Below are positions 1 through 8,883 of a stretch of DNA of 64,000 nucleotides, piece by piece. Position 1 is the first letter of the stretch; the number at the start of each line of letters is the position of its first letter. The position numbers and the translations under genes are program-made. The stretch lies in assembly GCA_003490145.1 (NCBI GenBank), contig QULQ01000005.1:166309-230308 (forward strand), given 5' to 3'. The DNA comes from Lachnospiraceae bacterium OM04-12BH. GTDB lineage: Bacteria > Bacillota > Clostridia > Lachnospirales > Lachnospiraceae. The notes under the pieces are model-generated. The model was given only the letters and a program-made list of their open reading frames with translations, was not told the DNA's origin and ran no database searches.

Positions 1-177
1 GAGCTGGATTACAAGATCGTTGGTTCCACAGAGGCAAACAGCTTAAAGGGTAAGATCTCCAATGAGTCTCCTGTCGGCAAGGCACTGCTTGGCAGAAAGA
101 CCGGAGATATTGTAGAGGTAGAAACGCAGGCAGGTATCCTGAAGTACAAGGTACTTGAGATCCAGCGTTCCAACTAA
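1..177 (+). CDS. greA: Transcription elongation factor GreA, C-terminal part (5' end outside window)
   Basis: The frame is open from base 1 and stops at 175-177. The 58 visible residues match the C-terminal FKBP-like domain of GreA: an [19 protein letters not shown] block followed by a VEVETQAG strand. GreA stimulates transcript cleavage by paused RNA polymerase. The N-terminal coiled coil lies outside the window. lysS follows 13 bases after the stop, the greA-lysS order common in Firmicutes. Confidence 0.9.
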   Translation, partial: ELDYKIVGSTEANSLKGKISNESPVGKALLGRKTGDIVEVETQAGILKYKVLEIQRSN

Positions 178-190
178 GGAGGAAGTTATT

Positions 191-2260
191 GTGGCTACAC
201 AGCAGAATAATCAACCACAGCAGGAGCAGGACGTAAATCAGCTTCTGAAGGTTCGTAGAGAGAAGCTTGCAGCTTTGCAGGAGGCAGGCAAGGATCCGTT
301 TAAGATCACCAAATTTGACCAGACGCATCATACTGATGAAGCGAAGGAATTATATACAGCGCATGAGGAAAAGCTTCTGGCAGGCCATGTGACTCCCAGC
401 GTAGAGGGCATGGATGAAGCACAGGCCAGGGAAGTCCTGAATGCAGATTATAACGAGAGAAGAGCCATCATGGATGCAGAGCCCATCATGGTATCCATTG
501 CGGGACGTATGATGTTCAAGCGTGTTATGGGTAAGGCCTCTTTCTGCAATATCCAGGATCTGAAGGGAACAATCCAGGTTTATGTGGCAAAGGATGCCAT
601 CGGCGAAGAATCCTATGCAGATTTCAAGAAATCTGACATTGGTGATATTTATGGTATTAAGGGATATGTTTTCCGTACGAAGACCGGCGAGATCTCCATT
701 CATGCTGTGGAAATGACCATGCTCAGCAAGAGCCTGCAGATCCTGCCGGAGAAGTTCCACGGTTTGACTGATACCGACACCCGTTATCGTCAGAGATATG
801 TGGATCTGATCATGAATGCCGACAGTAAGGAGGTATTCATCAAGCGCTCCAGGATCATCAAGGAGATTCGTAAATTTCTGGATGGCAGAAACTTTATGGA
901 AGTGGAAACTCCGATGCTGGTATCCAATGCCGGTGGTGCGGCTGCAAGACCGTTTGATACCCATTACAATGCACTGGATGAGGATGTAAAGCTTCGTATC
1001 TCACTGGAATTATATCTGAAGAGACTGATCGTTGGCGGTCTTGAGAGAGTATATGAAATCGGCCGTGTATTCCGTAATGAGGGTGTTGATACCAGACACA
1101 ATCCGGAATTCACGTTAATGGAATTATATCAGGCATATACAGATTACGAAGGAATGATGGAGCTTACCGAGTCCATGTTCCGTTATCTGGCTGAGGCAGT
1201 TCTTGGGACAACAAAGTTTGAATATAATGGCATTGAGCTGGATTTCGGCAAGCCGTTTGAACGTATCACCATGACAGACTGCATTAAGAAATATGCAGGT
1301 GTTGACTTTGATGCGGTAGCAACAGACGAAGAAGCCAAGGCACTTGCCAGAGAGCACCACATTGAATTTGAGGATCGTCATACCAAGGGCGATATCGTAA
1401 ACCTGTTCTTTGAAGAATACTGTGAAAAGAACCTGATCCAGCCTACCTTTGTGACTGACCATCCGCTTGCTATTTCTCCTCTGACCAAGAAGAGACCGGA
1501 TGACCCGAATAAGGTAGAACGTTTCGAGTTATTTATTAATACATGGGAAATGTGTAATGCGTATTCCGAACTGAACGATCCTATCGACCAGAGAGAGCGT
1601 TTCGCTGCTCAGGATGCTGCATTTGAAGCCGGTGATGAGGAAGCAAACCATACTGATGAGGACTTCCTGAATGCACTGAGCATCGGTATGCCTCCGACAG
1701 GTGGTATTGGCTATGGTATTGACCGGCTGGTAATGCTGCTTACAGACAGCCAGGCGATCCGCGATGTATTGTTGTTCCCGACAATGAAATCCCTGGATTC
1801 AGATAAGAAGGGAAATAAGGAATCTGAGAGCACTGTAAAAGAAAATTGCGACCAGATTGCGACCGTTGAAGAGAAGATTGATTTCTCAAATGTAAAGATT
1901 GAGCCATTGTTTGAGGAAACAGTTGACTTTGATACATTTTCAAAATCAGATTTTAGAGCTGTTAAGGTTAAGGAATGTGTAGCAGTACCAAAGAGCAAAA
2001 AACTTTTACAGTTTACTCTTGATGATGGTACAGGTGTAGATAGAACAATTCTTTCTGGTATTCATGCATATTATGAACCAGAAGAATTAGTTGGAAAGAC
2101 ACTTATTGCTATTACAAACCTTCCACCTAGAGCAATGATGGGAATTGAATCTTGTGGTATGTTGCTTTCAGCAGTAAATAATCTTAAAGATTCAGAGGAT
2201 GAAGAACTTCATCTTCTTATGGTTGATAACCACATTCCAGCAGGTGCAAAGCTGTACTAA
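191..2260 (+). CDS. lysS: Lysyl-tRNA synthetase (class II) with C-terminal Trbp111/MetRS-type tRNA-binding tail
   Basis: This enzyme charges tRNA-Lys with lysine. A GTG start at 191 is chosen because an aaggagg-like ribosome site lies at 177-184; an in-frame ATG at 155 lies inside greA. The order is an N-terminal OB anticodon-binding fold (about 70-170), the class II catalytic core with motif 2 around HNPEFTLMELY (about 302) and motif 3 GYGIDRLVML (about 508). A linker follows, then about 115 residues (575-689) resembling the MetRS C-terminal/Trbp111 OB domain, with LSGIHAYYEPEELVGK and MGIESCGMLLSA. Normal LysRS ends near the FPTMKSLD segment, so the protein is about 190 residues longer. Codon use changes from GC-rich to clearly AT-rich near 1800-1860, so the tail may be a later addition at the edge of the accessory region. 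Synthetase identity is firm; the origin of the tail is inference. Confidence 0.93.
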   Translation: MATQQNNQPQQEQDVNQLLKVRREKLAALQEAGKDPFKITKFDQTHHTDEAKELYTAHEEKLLAGHVTPSVEGMDEAQAREVLNADYNERRAIMDAEPIMVSIAGRMMFKRVMGKASFCNIQDLKGTIQVYVAKDAIGEESYADFKKSDIGDIYGIKGYVFRTKTGEISIHAVEMTMLSKSLQILPEKFHGLTDTDTRYRQRYVDLIMNADSKEVFIKRSRIIKEIRKFLDGRNFMEVETPMLVSNAGGAAARPFDTHYNALDEDVKLRISLELYLKRLIVGGLERVYEIGRVFRNEGVDTRHNPEFTLMELYQAYTDYEGMMELTESMFRYLAEAVLGTTKFEYNGIELDFGKPFERITMTDCIKKYAGVDFDAVATDEEAKALAREHHIEFEDRHTKGDIVNLFFEEYCEKNLIQPTFVTDHPLAISPLTKKRPDDPNKVERFELFINTWEMCNAYSELNDPIDQRERFAAQDAAFEAGDEEANHTDEDFLNALSIGMPPTGGIGYGIDRLVMLLTDSQAIRDVLLFPTMKSLDSDKKGNKESESTVKENCDQIATVEEKIDFSNVKIEPLFEETVDFDTFSKSDFRAVKVKECVAVPKSKKLLQFTLDDGTGVDRTILSGIHAYYEPEELVGKTLIAITNLPPRAMMGIESCGMLLSAVNNLKDSEDEELHLLMVDNHIPAGAKLY

Positions 2261-2263
2261 AAA

Positions 2264-2437
2264 CGAGATGTACCTTATTGGTGGAAATTTGTAAAATTAC
2301 AAAAATACGCCAATTTTACGCCAAACGATGCAGAGTTTGATGTAAGAAAACAATATAATGATGTGGAATCAGACGATATGACATATGAAGCCCCATTGGA
2401 TAGAGAAATCTGTCTGATGGGGCTTAATTACATATAG
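2264..2437 (+). pseudogene. Fragment of an unidentified coding sequence after lysS
   Basis: Fifty-seven open codons run to a TAG at 2435-2437 with protein-like composition (a VPYWWKFVKL start, a LDREICLMGLNYI end) but with no start codon or ribosome site. They share the lysS frame immediately after its stop, probably by chance. An inverted repeat (AAGCCCCAT 2388-2396 / ATGGGGCTT 2417-2425) lies within it. It is likely the 3' remnant of a gene lost when accessory DNA entered. I do not recognise the family. Confidence 0.4.
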
Positions 2438-2471
2438 AACAAAGATTTTAATAATAAAGGAGAATTTGAGG

Positions 2472-3125
2472 ATGCAGAATTATGATGGTCAATTAAAACT
2501 AAATGGACAGGAATATTTTTATAGAGCAAAGGATGACAATGGAAGTTCAAAAATTACAACTTTAATTATGGACGATTTATCGGATGCAGCGGATATCCGA
2601 AGTGTAGGTATACAAGATCAATTAGATAGTTTTTGGAGGAACATGGCATATTTTCAATTAGACAAGAATCCTAAAAGGAAGCTTGAAACAAGTGAAGATT
2701 ACGATAAATATGCGAGAGCGTGCTATAAACAAGCAATGCATTTTTCATTTTTATGTATCCGAAATCAAGACCTGATTGTGTCGGAACATTGCATGGCTTG
2801 GTATACCAATGTTGCATTTTCGTGTGAACTGTTTTTTAAATACTACTTATTTTGCATACATGCAGATTCCAAAACATTTATAAAGAAACATGATTTATTC
2901 GAGCTTTTTACATTACTGCCGGAAGAGTTGCAGAAGGACATTATAAAGTGCCACCCTGAGAAAGACATTACAAGGGATATGTTCGAATTGAATTTGAAAG
3001 AGTTAGGAAAGGCTTTTACAGAGTTTCGCTACTCTTATGAGAAAGACTCCATGGCTTTTAGCGCACAATTTCTGGCAGAGCTTTTTGCTGAGCTCTATGA
3101 ACGAACGGAACCGCTGAAAGAGTGA
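2472..3125 (+). CDS. HEPN-like helical protein of unknown function
   Basis: A 217-aa intact protein. ATG 2472 is chosen over TTG 2466 because an aaaggag site at about 2457-2463 gives good spacing. The C-terminal half looks like a HEPN-type helical domain: a cysteine-containing helix with [10 protein letters not shown], then [16 protein letters not shown], then [15 protein letters not shown] do not see the RNase signature R-x4-6-H, so a ribonuclease toxin role is not supported. The next reading frame begins 4 bases downstream, suggesting a short operon with the decayed gene at 3130-3801. Function is unknown; abortive-infection or accessory roles are only guesses. Confidence 0.6.
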   Translation: MQNYDGQLKLNGQEYFYRAKDDNGSSKITTLIMDDLSDAADIRSVGIQDQLDSFWRNMAYFQLDKNPKRKLETSEDYDKYARACYKQAMHFSFLCIRNQDLIVSEHCMAWYTNVAFSCELFFKYYLFCIHADSKTFIKKHDLFELFTLLPEELQKDIIKCHPEKDITRDMFELNLKELGKAFTEFRYSYEKDSMAFSAQFLAELFAELYERTEPLKE

Positions 3126-3129
3126 GGGA

Positions 3130-3801
3130 ATGCTGGTGACCTGGGAAGAATACTACGACAAGTTCTATGATTGGTCGGAAAACACACAAGCAAATAAACT
3201 TTATTCCGCATAGTCATTGGGGCCAGCGGATGAAGTTGCAGAAGTTATGCTGGAACTTGCATTTCATCATGAAGATGCGGTTAACCGGATTGCGAGGAAG
3301 GCCATTGAACAGAAGATAATCTTCTCTGCACAGAATATATCAGATCTTACACTTAGTATGGACAGCGGATTGCAGGGACAGATGGCTCTTCAGTCCGCTT
3401 CCGCGTTTCCTTAGGAAGATATTCAAAATTTGGAAGGCAGCCTAGATGACGAAATAATCATAAAACTGTATAAGGCTAAAGGCTTACGCGTTCCGGATGT
3501 GTTCATTGACGATGAATCACAAGAAGTAATGGATGATGTTCTTGAACGAGGTAAGCAACGTACCGGATTCTTCAGTAAAATGGCAATGGCATTTGGCATC
3601 GGAGCCGGTATCCATCAGGGAATCAAGGATGCATCCAATGTGAGAGAAAGGAAGTTCCGTGTCGGCGATCATGTACGTATGAAGTATCGTGGACAAGAAG
3701 GGACAGTTGTGGATATAAGCGGCGATTTGTACATGGTCTCGTTGAAAGATGGTGGCTATGTCGATTCCTATACTGAGTCGCAGTTAGAGAAAGCGTGGTG
3801 A
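3130..3801 (+). pseudogene. Hypothetical protein with SH3/KOW-like C-terminus, interrupted by two in-frame amber codons
   Basis: One frame runs 224 codons from ATG 3130 to TGA 3799-3801 but is interrupted by TAG at 3211-3213 and TAG at 3412-3414. The three segments read as one protein: an N-terminal MLVTWEEYYDKFYDW, a helical middle (ADEVAEVMLELAFHHED), and a C-terminal RVGDHVRMKYRGQEGTVV small beta-barrel reminiscent of SH3/KOW folds. Both stops are one C-to-T change from CAG (Gln). Simple decay is most likely; stop-codon readthrough is the alternative. It follows the HEPN-like gene closely. I do not recognise the family. Confidence 0.65.
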
Positions 3802-3810
3802 GAGGATCTT

Positions 3811-3951
3811 ATGAGTACCTGGTATCAATATGATTCAGTAGAAAAAGATGTATTAATCAGATTGGTTGAAGACAATCGATACCATTGCAGCAAATATAAT
3901 GGACGATTCGATTCAGAGTATACAGATAGCACCGAACGGAGTTGTGACTGA
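3811..3951 (+). pseudogene. Truncated gene start (N-terminal ~22 residues) fused out of frame to GGDEF remnant
   Basis: ATG 3811 is preceded by a gagagga ribosome site and begins MSTWYQYDSVEKDVLIRLVE, a natural-looking protein start. From about 3875 the same DNA encodes the CHASE-like part of the next gene in another frame, so this reading runs into junk and stops at 3951. It is the last surviving piece of the 2472-3801 operon at a recombination junction. Confidence 0.45.
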
Positions 3952-5539
3952 AATATATCCAGAGGAGAGGAATGAATCCAGTAAGATTGATCTGATAAAT
4001 GATAGTGGCATGGGAGAGATTTCGCGCTATGCGAGGGATAATGACACTGTAATTATTCAGGGACCATTGGAGCTGAAGCAGGGCGGATGTGGTATAGCAG
4101 TGAGCAATCCGGTTTATTTGGAGGATGAAAATGGTCAGGAGAGCTTTTGGGGCTTCACAATTGTTATACTGAAGGTTCCGGAAATTTTTTCTGATTCTGT
4201 AGAGGCTCTTCCCAATTTTGGATATAAGTACAGTCTGCAGAAGTGTGCTTCGCCGTGGGATGATACGTATGAGTGGGTTTACGGTTCAAAGGAAGCGTTG
4301 AACGATCCGGTGATATATGACTTTGACGTGTACGGAGACAAGTGGAGGATTGAGATTTTCCCAAAGAGTGGCTTTTATAATAACAGATATCTGCTATACC
4401 TGTTCATCGGAGGTGTAATTATAGTCCTGCTTTTGGCAGGGCTTACAGCTGCGTTGATTGCAATCAATGAGAACAGGAAGAATTTCAAGAGACTTGCTGT
4501 GACTGATGCACTGACCGGTATCTACAACAGGCACGGCTTTGATGAGCAGGTTGAGCAATATATGAGACAGAATCCGCAAAAGCACTGTGTTGTGGCGATG
4601 CTTGATATTGATGATTTCAAGCTGGTCAACGATATGTATGGACATGCGGCAGGGGATGGTGCACTGCAGAAGCTTGCAGAGAGCATGAAGCAATATTTTT
4701 CAAAGGATGTCATACTCGGCAGAAACGGGGGCGATGAGTTTAGCATTTTCATGCCGGATTGCACGGTCGTGGAGGTTAAGCCTTTCCTTAAGAAGTTTAC
4801 AGAAGAAACCAAGAAATTTTATTGTAAAGGTGAAGAGCATGCATTTACCATTTCACTGGGCTTTGCGGAGTACCCTGTTTTTGCTGATGACCGTTCACAG
4901 CTTATGCGTTGTGCGGACAATGCACTTTATGAGGTAAAAATGCGTGGGAAGAACGGCTACATGGCATATTGTGAGGGTGAGCAAGTAAAGAGTCGCGCAA
5001 AGCTTGGTTTTGCAATAAAGGATATTATTGATAATTTGCCGGGAGCTTTCATTGTTTACAGGGCAGATAAAGAAAATGATGAGATTCTGCTTGCAAACAA
5101 TGAGCTGCTTCGGCTTACAGGCTGTAAAAATATGGACGAGCTGCTTGCATATACAGGTAAGAGCTTCTGCAATCTGATACGCCCGGATGAACAGGAAAGC
5201 TATCAAAAAAGCATATGGTCGCAGATTAACGGAGGACACTTAAATGATTATATTTTCTTTCATATGCGAAAAGCAGACGGCATATATATTTCTGTGCTCG
5301 ACCATGGCAGGATAGTGGATTCAGTGCACAATGGCAGAGTATTTTATGTGATGATTATGGACTTAAAGTCACTGCAGAGGCACTATGGAGACTGCCTGGA
5401 GCTGCTGTTATTTAGTGTGGCATATTCAAGGGAACCAATCGAGCACATTTTGTTGATCGCAGGGAATTTGAAGGCTCCATTCAGGAACAGATGGAGTCTG
5501 CATACCAGTATGTCCTTGAAAAAATCAACATGGGAATGA
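3866..5539 (+). pseudogene. Truncated CHASE-TM-GGDEF-PAS diguanylate cyclase
   Basis: It synthesised cyclic di-GMP when intact. Visible parts: the end of a periplasmic CHASE-like sensor (from about IAANIMDDSIQSIQI), a transmembrane helix (about residues 175-197, IGGVIIVLLLAGLTAALIA), a GGDEF domain with an intact GGDEF motif (about 288), and a PAS-like segment (about 380-500). The N-terminal signal/TM part is missing; the only start is TTG 3866 inside another gene's remains. From about 5445 the sequence switches to an AlbA_2-family gene in another frame, so the last ~30 residues are out-of-frame. Both ends are broken, so it is called a pseudogene although the catalytic core is intact. Confidence 0.75.
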
Positions 5540-6126
5540 TGATAAAAGGCATGTATAGACAGGATGTATATGAACTGCCTACGGACAGTATCAGGGAACT
5601 GATTGCGAACGCTGTGGCTTACCGTAGTTATCTTGAGCCGGGAAATATACAGGTGGCATTGTTTGATGATAGATTAGAGATTACTTCTCCGGGAATGCTT
5701 CTGAATAATGTTACGATTGCAAAAATGATGGAAGGTTATTCAAAGCCAAGAAATCCTGCTATTGCTAGAGTTTTTGCATACATGAAAATCATTGAAAAAT
5801 GGGGAACCGGAATACCTAGATTATTTGAAGCCTGCGAAGAGTATGGATTGCCGAAGCCGGAACTGATTGATTTTGATGGTGATTTCAGAGTAAATATGTA
5901 TCGGAAAAGGGGAACCAATGCAGAAACTAACAGAGAAACTGGCACTAATATAGAAACTAACACAGAAATGCTAGATACAGACACAGAAAGCGTTGAGAGG
6001 ATACTTAGTCTCATGAGAGAGAAGCCAGCTATTACTGTAAAAACGATTGCACAGCAACTTGAGCTTTCAGTTGGTGGAGTTCGATATCATATAAATAAAT
6101 TAAAGAACTTCATTTGTTATTATTAG
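5455..6126 (+). pseudogene. C-terminal fragment of AlbA_2 / COG2865 ATP-binding transcriptional regulator
   Basis: From about 5455 the reading (EFEGSIQEQMESAYQYVLE) matches the C-terminal half of AlbA_2/Schlafen-type regulators: IRELIANAVAYRSYLEPGN, FDDRLEITSPGMLL, KWGTGIPRLFEACEEYGL. A Thr/Glu/Asn-rich low-complexity linker and the start of a winged HTH (SVGGVRYHINKL) follow. The N-terminal AlbA_2 domain is missing and the HTH is cut short by a stop at 6124-6126. The first ATG is 5491. The same family is present intact at 29283-30809. Confidence 0.75.
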
Positions 6127-6127
6127 T

Positions 6128-6541
6128 ATGAGAGAGAAGAAGGCAAAGGATGCATACAACAGAAGATATGAAGCATCTATAAAGGACGAGCTTACAGGCT
6201 TATATAATAGACGAGGGTTTGAAGTTGACTGTGAAATAATCAAGAAAAATAATAACTTAATAGAATACGTTCTTGTTATGATGGATTTGAACGGTTTAAA
6301 AGAAGCTAATGATAATATTGGTCATGAAGCAGGGGATGAGTTAATTATTGGCGCTTCGAAGTGTATGGATAAAGCATTCTCAGGTCTTGGAAGGACGTAT
6401 CGTGTAGGTGGCGATGAGTTTGTTGCATTACTGAGAGGAACGAGAGAAGAAGCACAGGATGCAGTTAAGACATTTGATTATTTAACTGAAAACTTCCAGG
6501 GAAATCTTATTTCTGAAATTAGTGTGTCTAGGAATATCTGA
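6128..6541 (+). pseudogene. GGDEF domain fragment
   Basis: About 110 residues of a GGDEF domain with DELTGLYNRRGF, a MDLNGLKEANDNIGHEAGDELI block and an intact RVGGDEFVAL active site. The domain ends abruptly after EISVSRN at 6541 where another frame takes over, and the upstream sensor region is absent. It is probably inactive: the C-terminal strands are missing. Confidence 0.7.
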
Positions 6542-6630
6542 GTACGAATTAAATAATTTTTTGATTCCAGAGGATTATAAGAGTTCAATGCCAACAATAG
6601 AAGAAATAGAAAGAGAATTAAAGGATTAGT
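6516..6630 (+). pseudogene. C-terminal fragment of an unidentified protein
   Basis: A reading overlapping the end of the GGDEF fragment gives LGISEYELNNFLIPEDYKSS and then MPTIEEIERELKD before a TAG at about 6628-6630. The composition is protein-like and the end is a natural C-terminus, but the N-terminal part is gone. Family not recognised. Confidence 0.35.
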
Positions 6631-6959
6631 AGGAAGTTCTGAGTAAATAAGTAAATATAAGTAAAAAGGGTCAAAAAAGAATCGACATTCGACCTTATGC
6701 ACGCTATAATATATATAATCTAATAGAAATATTGATCAATCATTACCGACGGTAACAGGAGAATGATGGTCATGTTTATGGATTTTAATGTACACAGTAG
6801 TTAATCCCATGCGTTAGCATTTCTAACAAACTGCTAACAGAGAATGTTAAAAATGGGATGATGCCTGTTAATTTATATTCACAAGAGTTTACAGCAGAGT
6901 GCCCAATTTCCAGATAAATGCTGACATTGATTGGCATCAGTTAACATGCGGAAACAGAG
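6631..6959 (+). other. Gene-free stretch with nested inverted repeats
   Basis: No convincing coding sequence. A nested inverted repeat is obvious: ATCCCAT (6804-6810) pairs with ATGGGAT (6853-6859), and inside it GTTAGCA (6813-6819) pairs with TGCTAAC (6832-6838). The repeat may be a recombinase site, an element end or a structured RNA; the sequence does not decide. Confidence 0.5.
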
Positions 6960-7010
6960 GTAGCTCGAACTCCTAAGACTCTATTGTAGGTTCGATTCCT
7001 ATAGGAGACG
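6960..7010 (+). other. tRNA-like remnant: T-arm plus acceptor 3' half
   Basis: GTAGG-TTCGATT-CCTAT (6986-7002) is a good T-arm, followed by AGGAGAC (7003-7009), which looks like a 3' acceptor strand. No matching GTCTCCT lies at tRNA distance upstream, and D and anticodon arms cannot be drawn. CTCCT at 6970-6974 can pair with AGGAG, making a minihelix. It fits a deleted tRNA or the attachment-site end left by an integrated element. A terminator hairpin follows directly. Confidence 0.5.
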
Positions 7011-7019
7011 CTCATTTTT

Positions 7020-7054
7020 AGCGGTAATGAAGATAGTTTCATTGTCGCTTTTTT
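7020..7054 (+). terminator. Rho-independent terminator after tRNA-like remnant
   Basis: AGCGGTAATGAA (7020-7031) pairs with TTCATTGTCGCT (7038-7049), two G-U wobbles, and is followed by a run of T. It would end a transcript through the tRNA-like remnant. Confidence 0.75.
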
Positions 7055-7253
7055 CATGCAGAATTGTAATTTCAGTGACAAATTTGTCAGCGAAACAAGG
7101 TTGAAAATACTGATTTTGTAAGCGGGGATGGATGCTTGTCACCGATTCACATTTTCTGGTCTGTCACCTAGAGGGATTAACTGCAGTGTAGGATGAGTTT
7201 TGGGGTGTAAAATTAGGAAAAGCAGTGAAATAAAACACTATGTTCTTGCCTGT
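7055..7253 (+). other. Non-coding stretch
   Basis: No supported gene. The only structure seen is a perfect 14-bp palindrome, TGACAAATTTGTCA at 7076-7089. Confidence 0.4.
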
Positions 7254-7627
7254 GATATCAGGCCTGTCGGAAGAGTCCGTTCAGATTAGATAAGAAGTTC
7301 AAGACGAGACTGAAGGAGTTATCTTCCCGTAAGCGATGTCAGTCAATCAAACCAAGCCTAGAGAAAATCAAGGTGTATGCAAGAGGATGGCTTAACTACT
7401 ACGGAATTGCAAGTACGAAGAGCAACATAGATGACATCAATGGATGGCTTTATCACAGAATACGTATGTGTATATGGAAACAGTGGAAGAAACCGAGGAC
7501 GAAGGTACGTAATCTCATCAAGATGGAAGTACCCGAAAACTTGGCAATGCAAGCGGGTAATACTCGACGGGGACATTGGTTCGCAACGCATACAGTTGCA
7601 GTAAACATGGCAATGACAAAACTTTAA
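7254..7627 (+). pseudogene. Group II intron reverse transcriptase/maturase, C-terminal fragment
   Basis: Open from after a TGA at about 7251 to TAA 7625-7627. Homology starts near KKFKTRLKELSSRKR and includes the maturase hallmark ARGWLNYYGIAS and RIRMCIWKQWKKPRTKVRNL, typical of the domain X/GIIM region of LtrA-type proteins. The RT fingers-palm domain and the YADD box are missing. No intron domain V follows, because IS607-like sequence begins about 60 bases later. Confidence 0.8.
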
Positions 7628-7690
7628 GTAATCAAAATCATTGTTAATAGTGATTAAATGTGTTAAAATACACTTATGGAAGGCATTGTT

Positions 7691-7790
7691 ATGAACACAT
7701 CTAATATCACTAATTACAAAACCAAAAGATTTTGCTGAATTATTGGGTGTCTCAGTCAAAACGTTACAACGTTGGGATATATATAATAAT
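7691..7790 (+). pseudogene. IS607-type serine recombinase (TnpA) N-terminal fragment
   Basis: ATG 7691 starts MNTSNITNYK and then goes out of frame at an AAAA run near 7718. In the shifted frame the DNA reads KPKDFAELLGVSVKTLQRWD, the MerR-like DNA-binding helix-turn-helix at the start of IS607-family recombinases. Sequence identity ends near 7780, so only about 30 codons survive. Confidence 0.65.
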
Positions 7791-7825
7791 TTTTGTCGTC
7801 ACGGAGAGGACACAGCATAATAAAT

Positions 7826-7898
7826 GCGACAGTGGCTCAGTTGGTAGAGCACCTCCTTGCCAAGGAGGAAGTCGCTGGTTCGAGTCCCGTCTGTCGCT
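7826..7898 (+). tRNA. tRNA-Gly (anticodon GCC)
   Basis: A complete cloverleaf of 73 nt. The acceptor stem is GCGACAG (7826-7832) with CTGTCGC (7891-7897). The D-arm contains GGCTCAGTTGGTAGAGC, the anticodon stem CTCCT...AGGAG encloses TTGCCAA, and the T-arm is CTGG-TTCGAGTC-CC-like. CCA is not encoded. It stands alone in the accessory region among IS debris, and such tRNA genes are frequent integration targets. Confidence 0.95.
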
Positions 7899-7909
7899 CT
7901 CATACATAG

Positions 7910-7943
7910 CGGAAATCTTGTTCAGCAAGGTTTCCGTTTTTTT
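7910..7943 (+). terminator. Rho-independent terminator of tRNA-Gly
   Basis: CGGAAATCTTG (7910-7920) pairs with CAAGGTTTCCG (7926-7936) across a 5-nt loop, one G-U pair, followed by seven T. Confidence 0.85.
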
Positions 7944-7967
7944 ATAACAACAAAGGAGAAAACGTCA

Positions 7968-8732
7968 ATGAACAAACAAAATGCAGTAACTAACAAGAAG
8001 TTTGATCTTAGTGTGGCTACGTTACATATTCTGGCGATGACACTTATGCTAATGGATCACCTTTGGGCAACCTTACTTCCGGCACAAGAGTGGCTGACTT
8101 GTGCAGGTCGTGTAGCATTTCCTATCTTTGCGTTTATGACGGTAGAAGGATATTTTCACACACATAGTTTTAAAAAGTATATGCTTCGTTTGCTGGCGTT
8201 TGCCCTAATCTCTGAGATTCCATTTGACCTGATGTATGGTGGTACGTGGTTTTATCCATTTCATCAGAATGTCATATGGACATTTTTGCTGGCACTTCTA
8301 GGAATTCATTTGATGGAAACCGTGCACAAAAAACAGAACGTCTTTTTATATGTAATCACGGTTGTTCTTGTTGTTGTCGTGGGAGCCTTACTTGGAACAT
8401 TAAGCATGGTAGATTACTATGGCGCAGGCATTTTGACAGTATTTGTGTTCTATTTGTTCCGAGGAAGAAAATGGTGGTGTCTATTGGGACAAATCACTGC
8501 GCTTTATTGGATTAATGTGGAAATGTTAGGCGGCCTGATGTATCCGGTACAATTAGGTGGAATGCAATTTGAAATATGCCAGCAGGGATTAGCTCTTTTT
8601 GCATTGCTGCCAATCTGGTTATATCGTGGAAGACAAGGACATCACAGCAAACCGTTCCAGTATCTTTGTTATACATTTTATCCTGTACATATGATAATTC
8701 TGGTGCTTATATTAAATTATGTGAACCGATGA
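7968..8732 (+). CDS. TraX family membrane protein
   Basis: A 254-aa polytopic membrane protein. ATG 7968 follows an aaaggag site (7952-7958); an upstream in-frame ATG lies within the tRNA. It has about eight hydrophobic helices and the family pattern MDHLWATLLP...AGRVAFPIFAFMTVEGYFHT followed by RLLAFALISEIPFDLM. TraX was named for F-pilin N-acetylation in E. coli; in Firmicutes the family is widespread and its substrate is unknown. The gene is intact among decayed neighbours and probably has its own transcript. Confidence 0.85.
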   Translation: MNKQNAVTNKKFDLSVATLHILAMTLMLMDHLWATLLPAQEWLTCAGRVAFPIFAFMTVEGYFHTHSFKKYMLRLLAFALISEIPFDLMYGGTWFYPFHQNVIWTFLLALLGIHLMETVHKKQNVFLYVITVVLVVVVGALLGTLSMVDYYGAGILTVFVFYLFRGRKWWCLLGQITALYWINVEMLGGLMYPVQLGGMQFEICQQGLALFALLPIWLYRGRQGHHSKPFQYLCYTFYPVHMIILVLILNYVNR

Positions 8733-8883
8733 TCGACAACAAAGGAGATAATGAGTATTGGTTTGTTAAAATGTCAAAAAAATAGAGCGTATATTTTGTA
8801 ATGGTTTACGTATTTAACCTTTGTAATAACTGCCTTTCTATTTTACTATGTAATTAAGAATGCATGGTAAAGAAGGGATAAAT

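Noticed and set aside
2388..2425. Inverted repeat as lysS terminator
   Set aside because: It lies 130 bases downstream inside a coding remnant, has a 20-nt loop and no T-run.
3211..3414. Pyrrolysine insertion at the two TAG codons
   Set aside because: No pyl genes or PYLIS-like element visible, and Gln-to-amber decay explains both positions.
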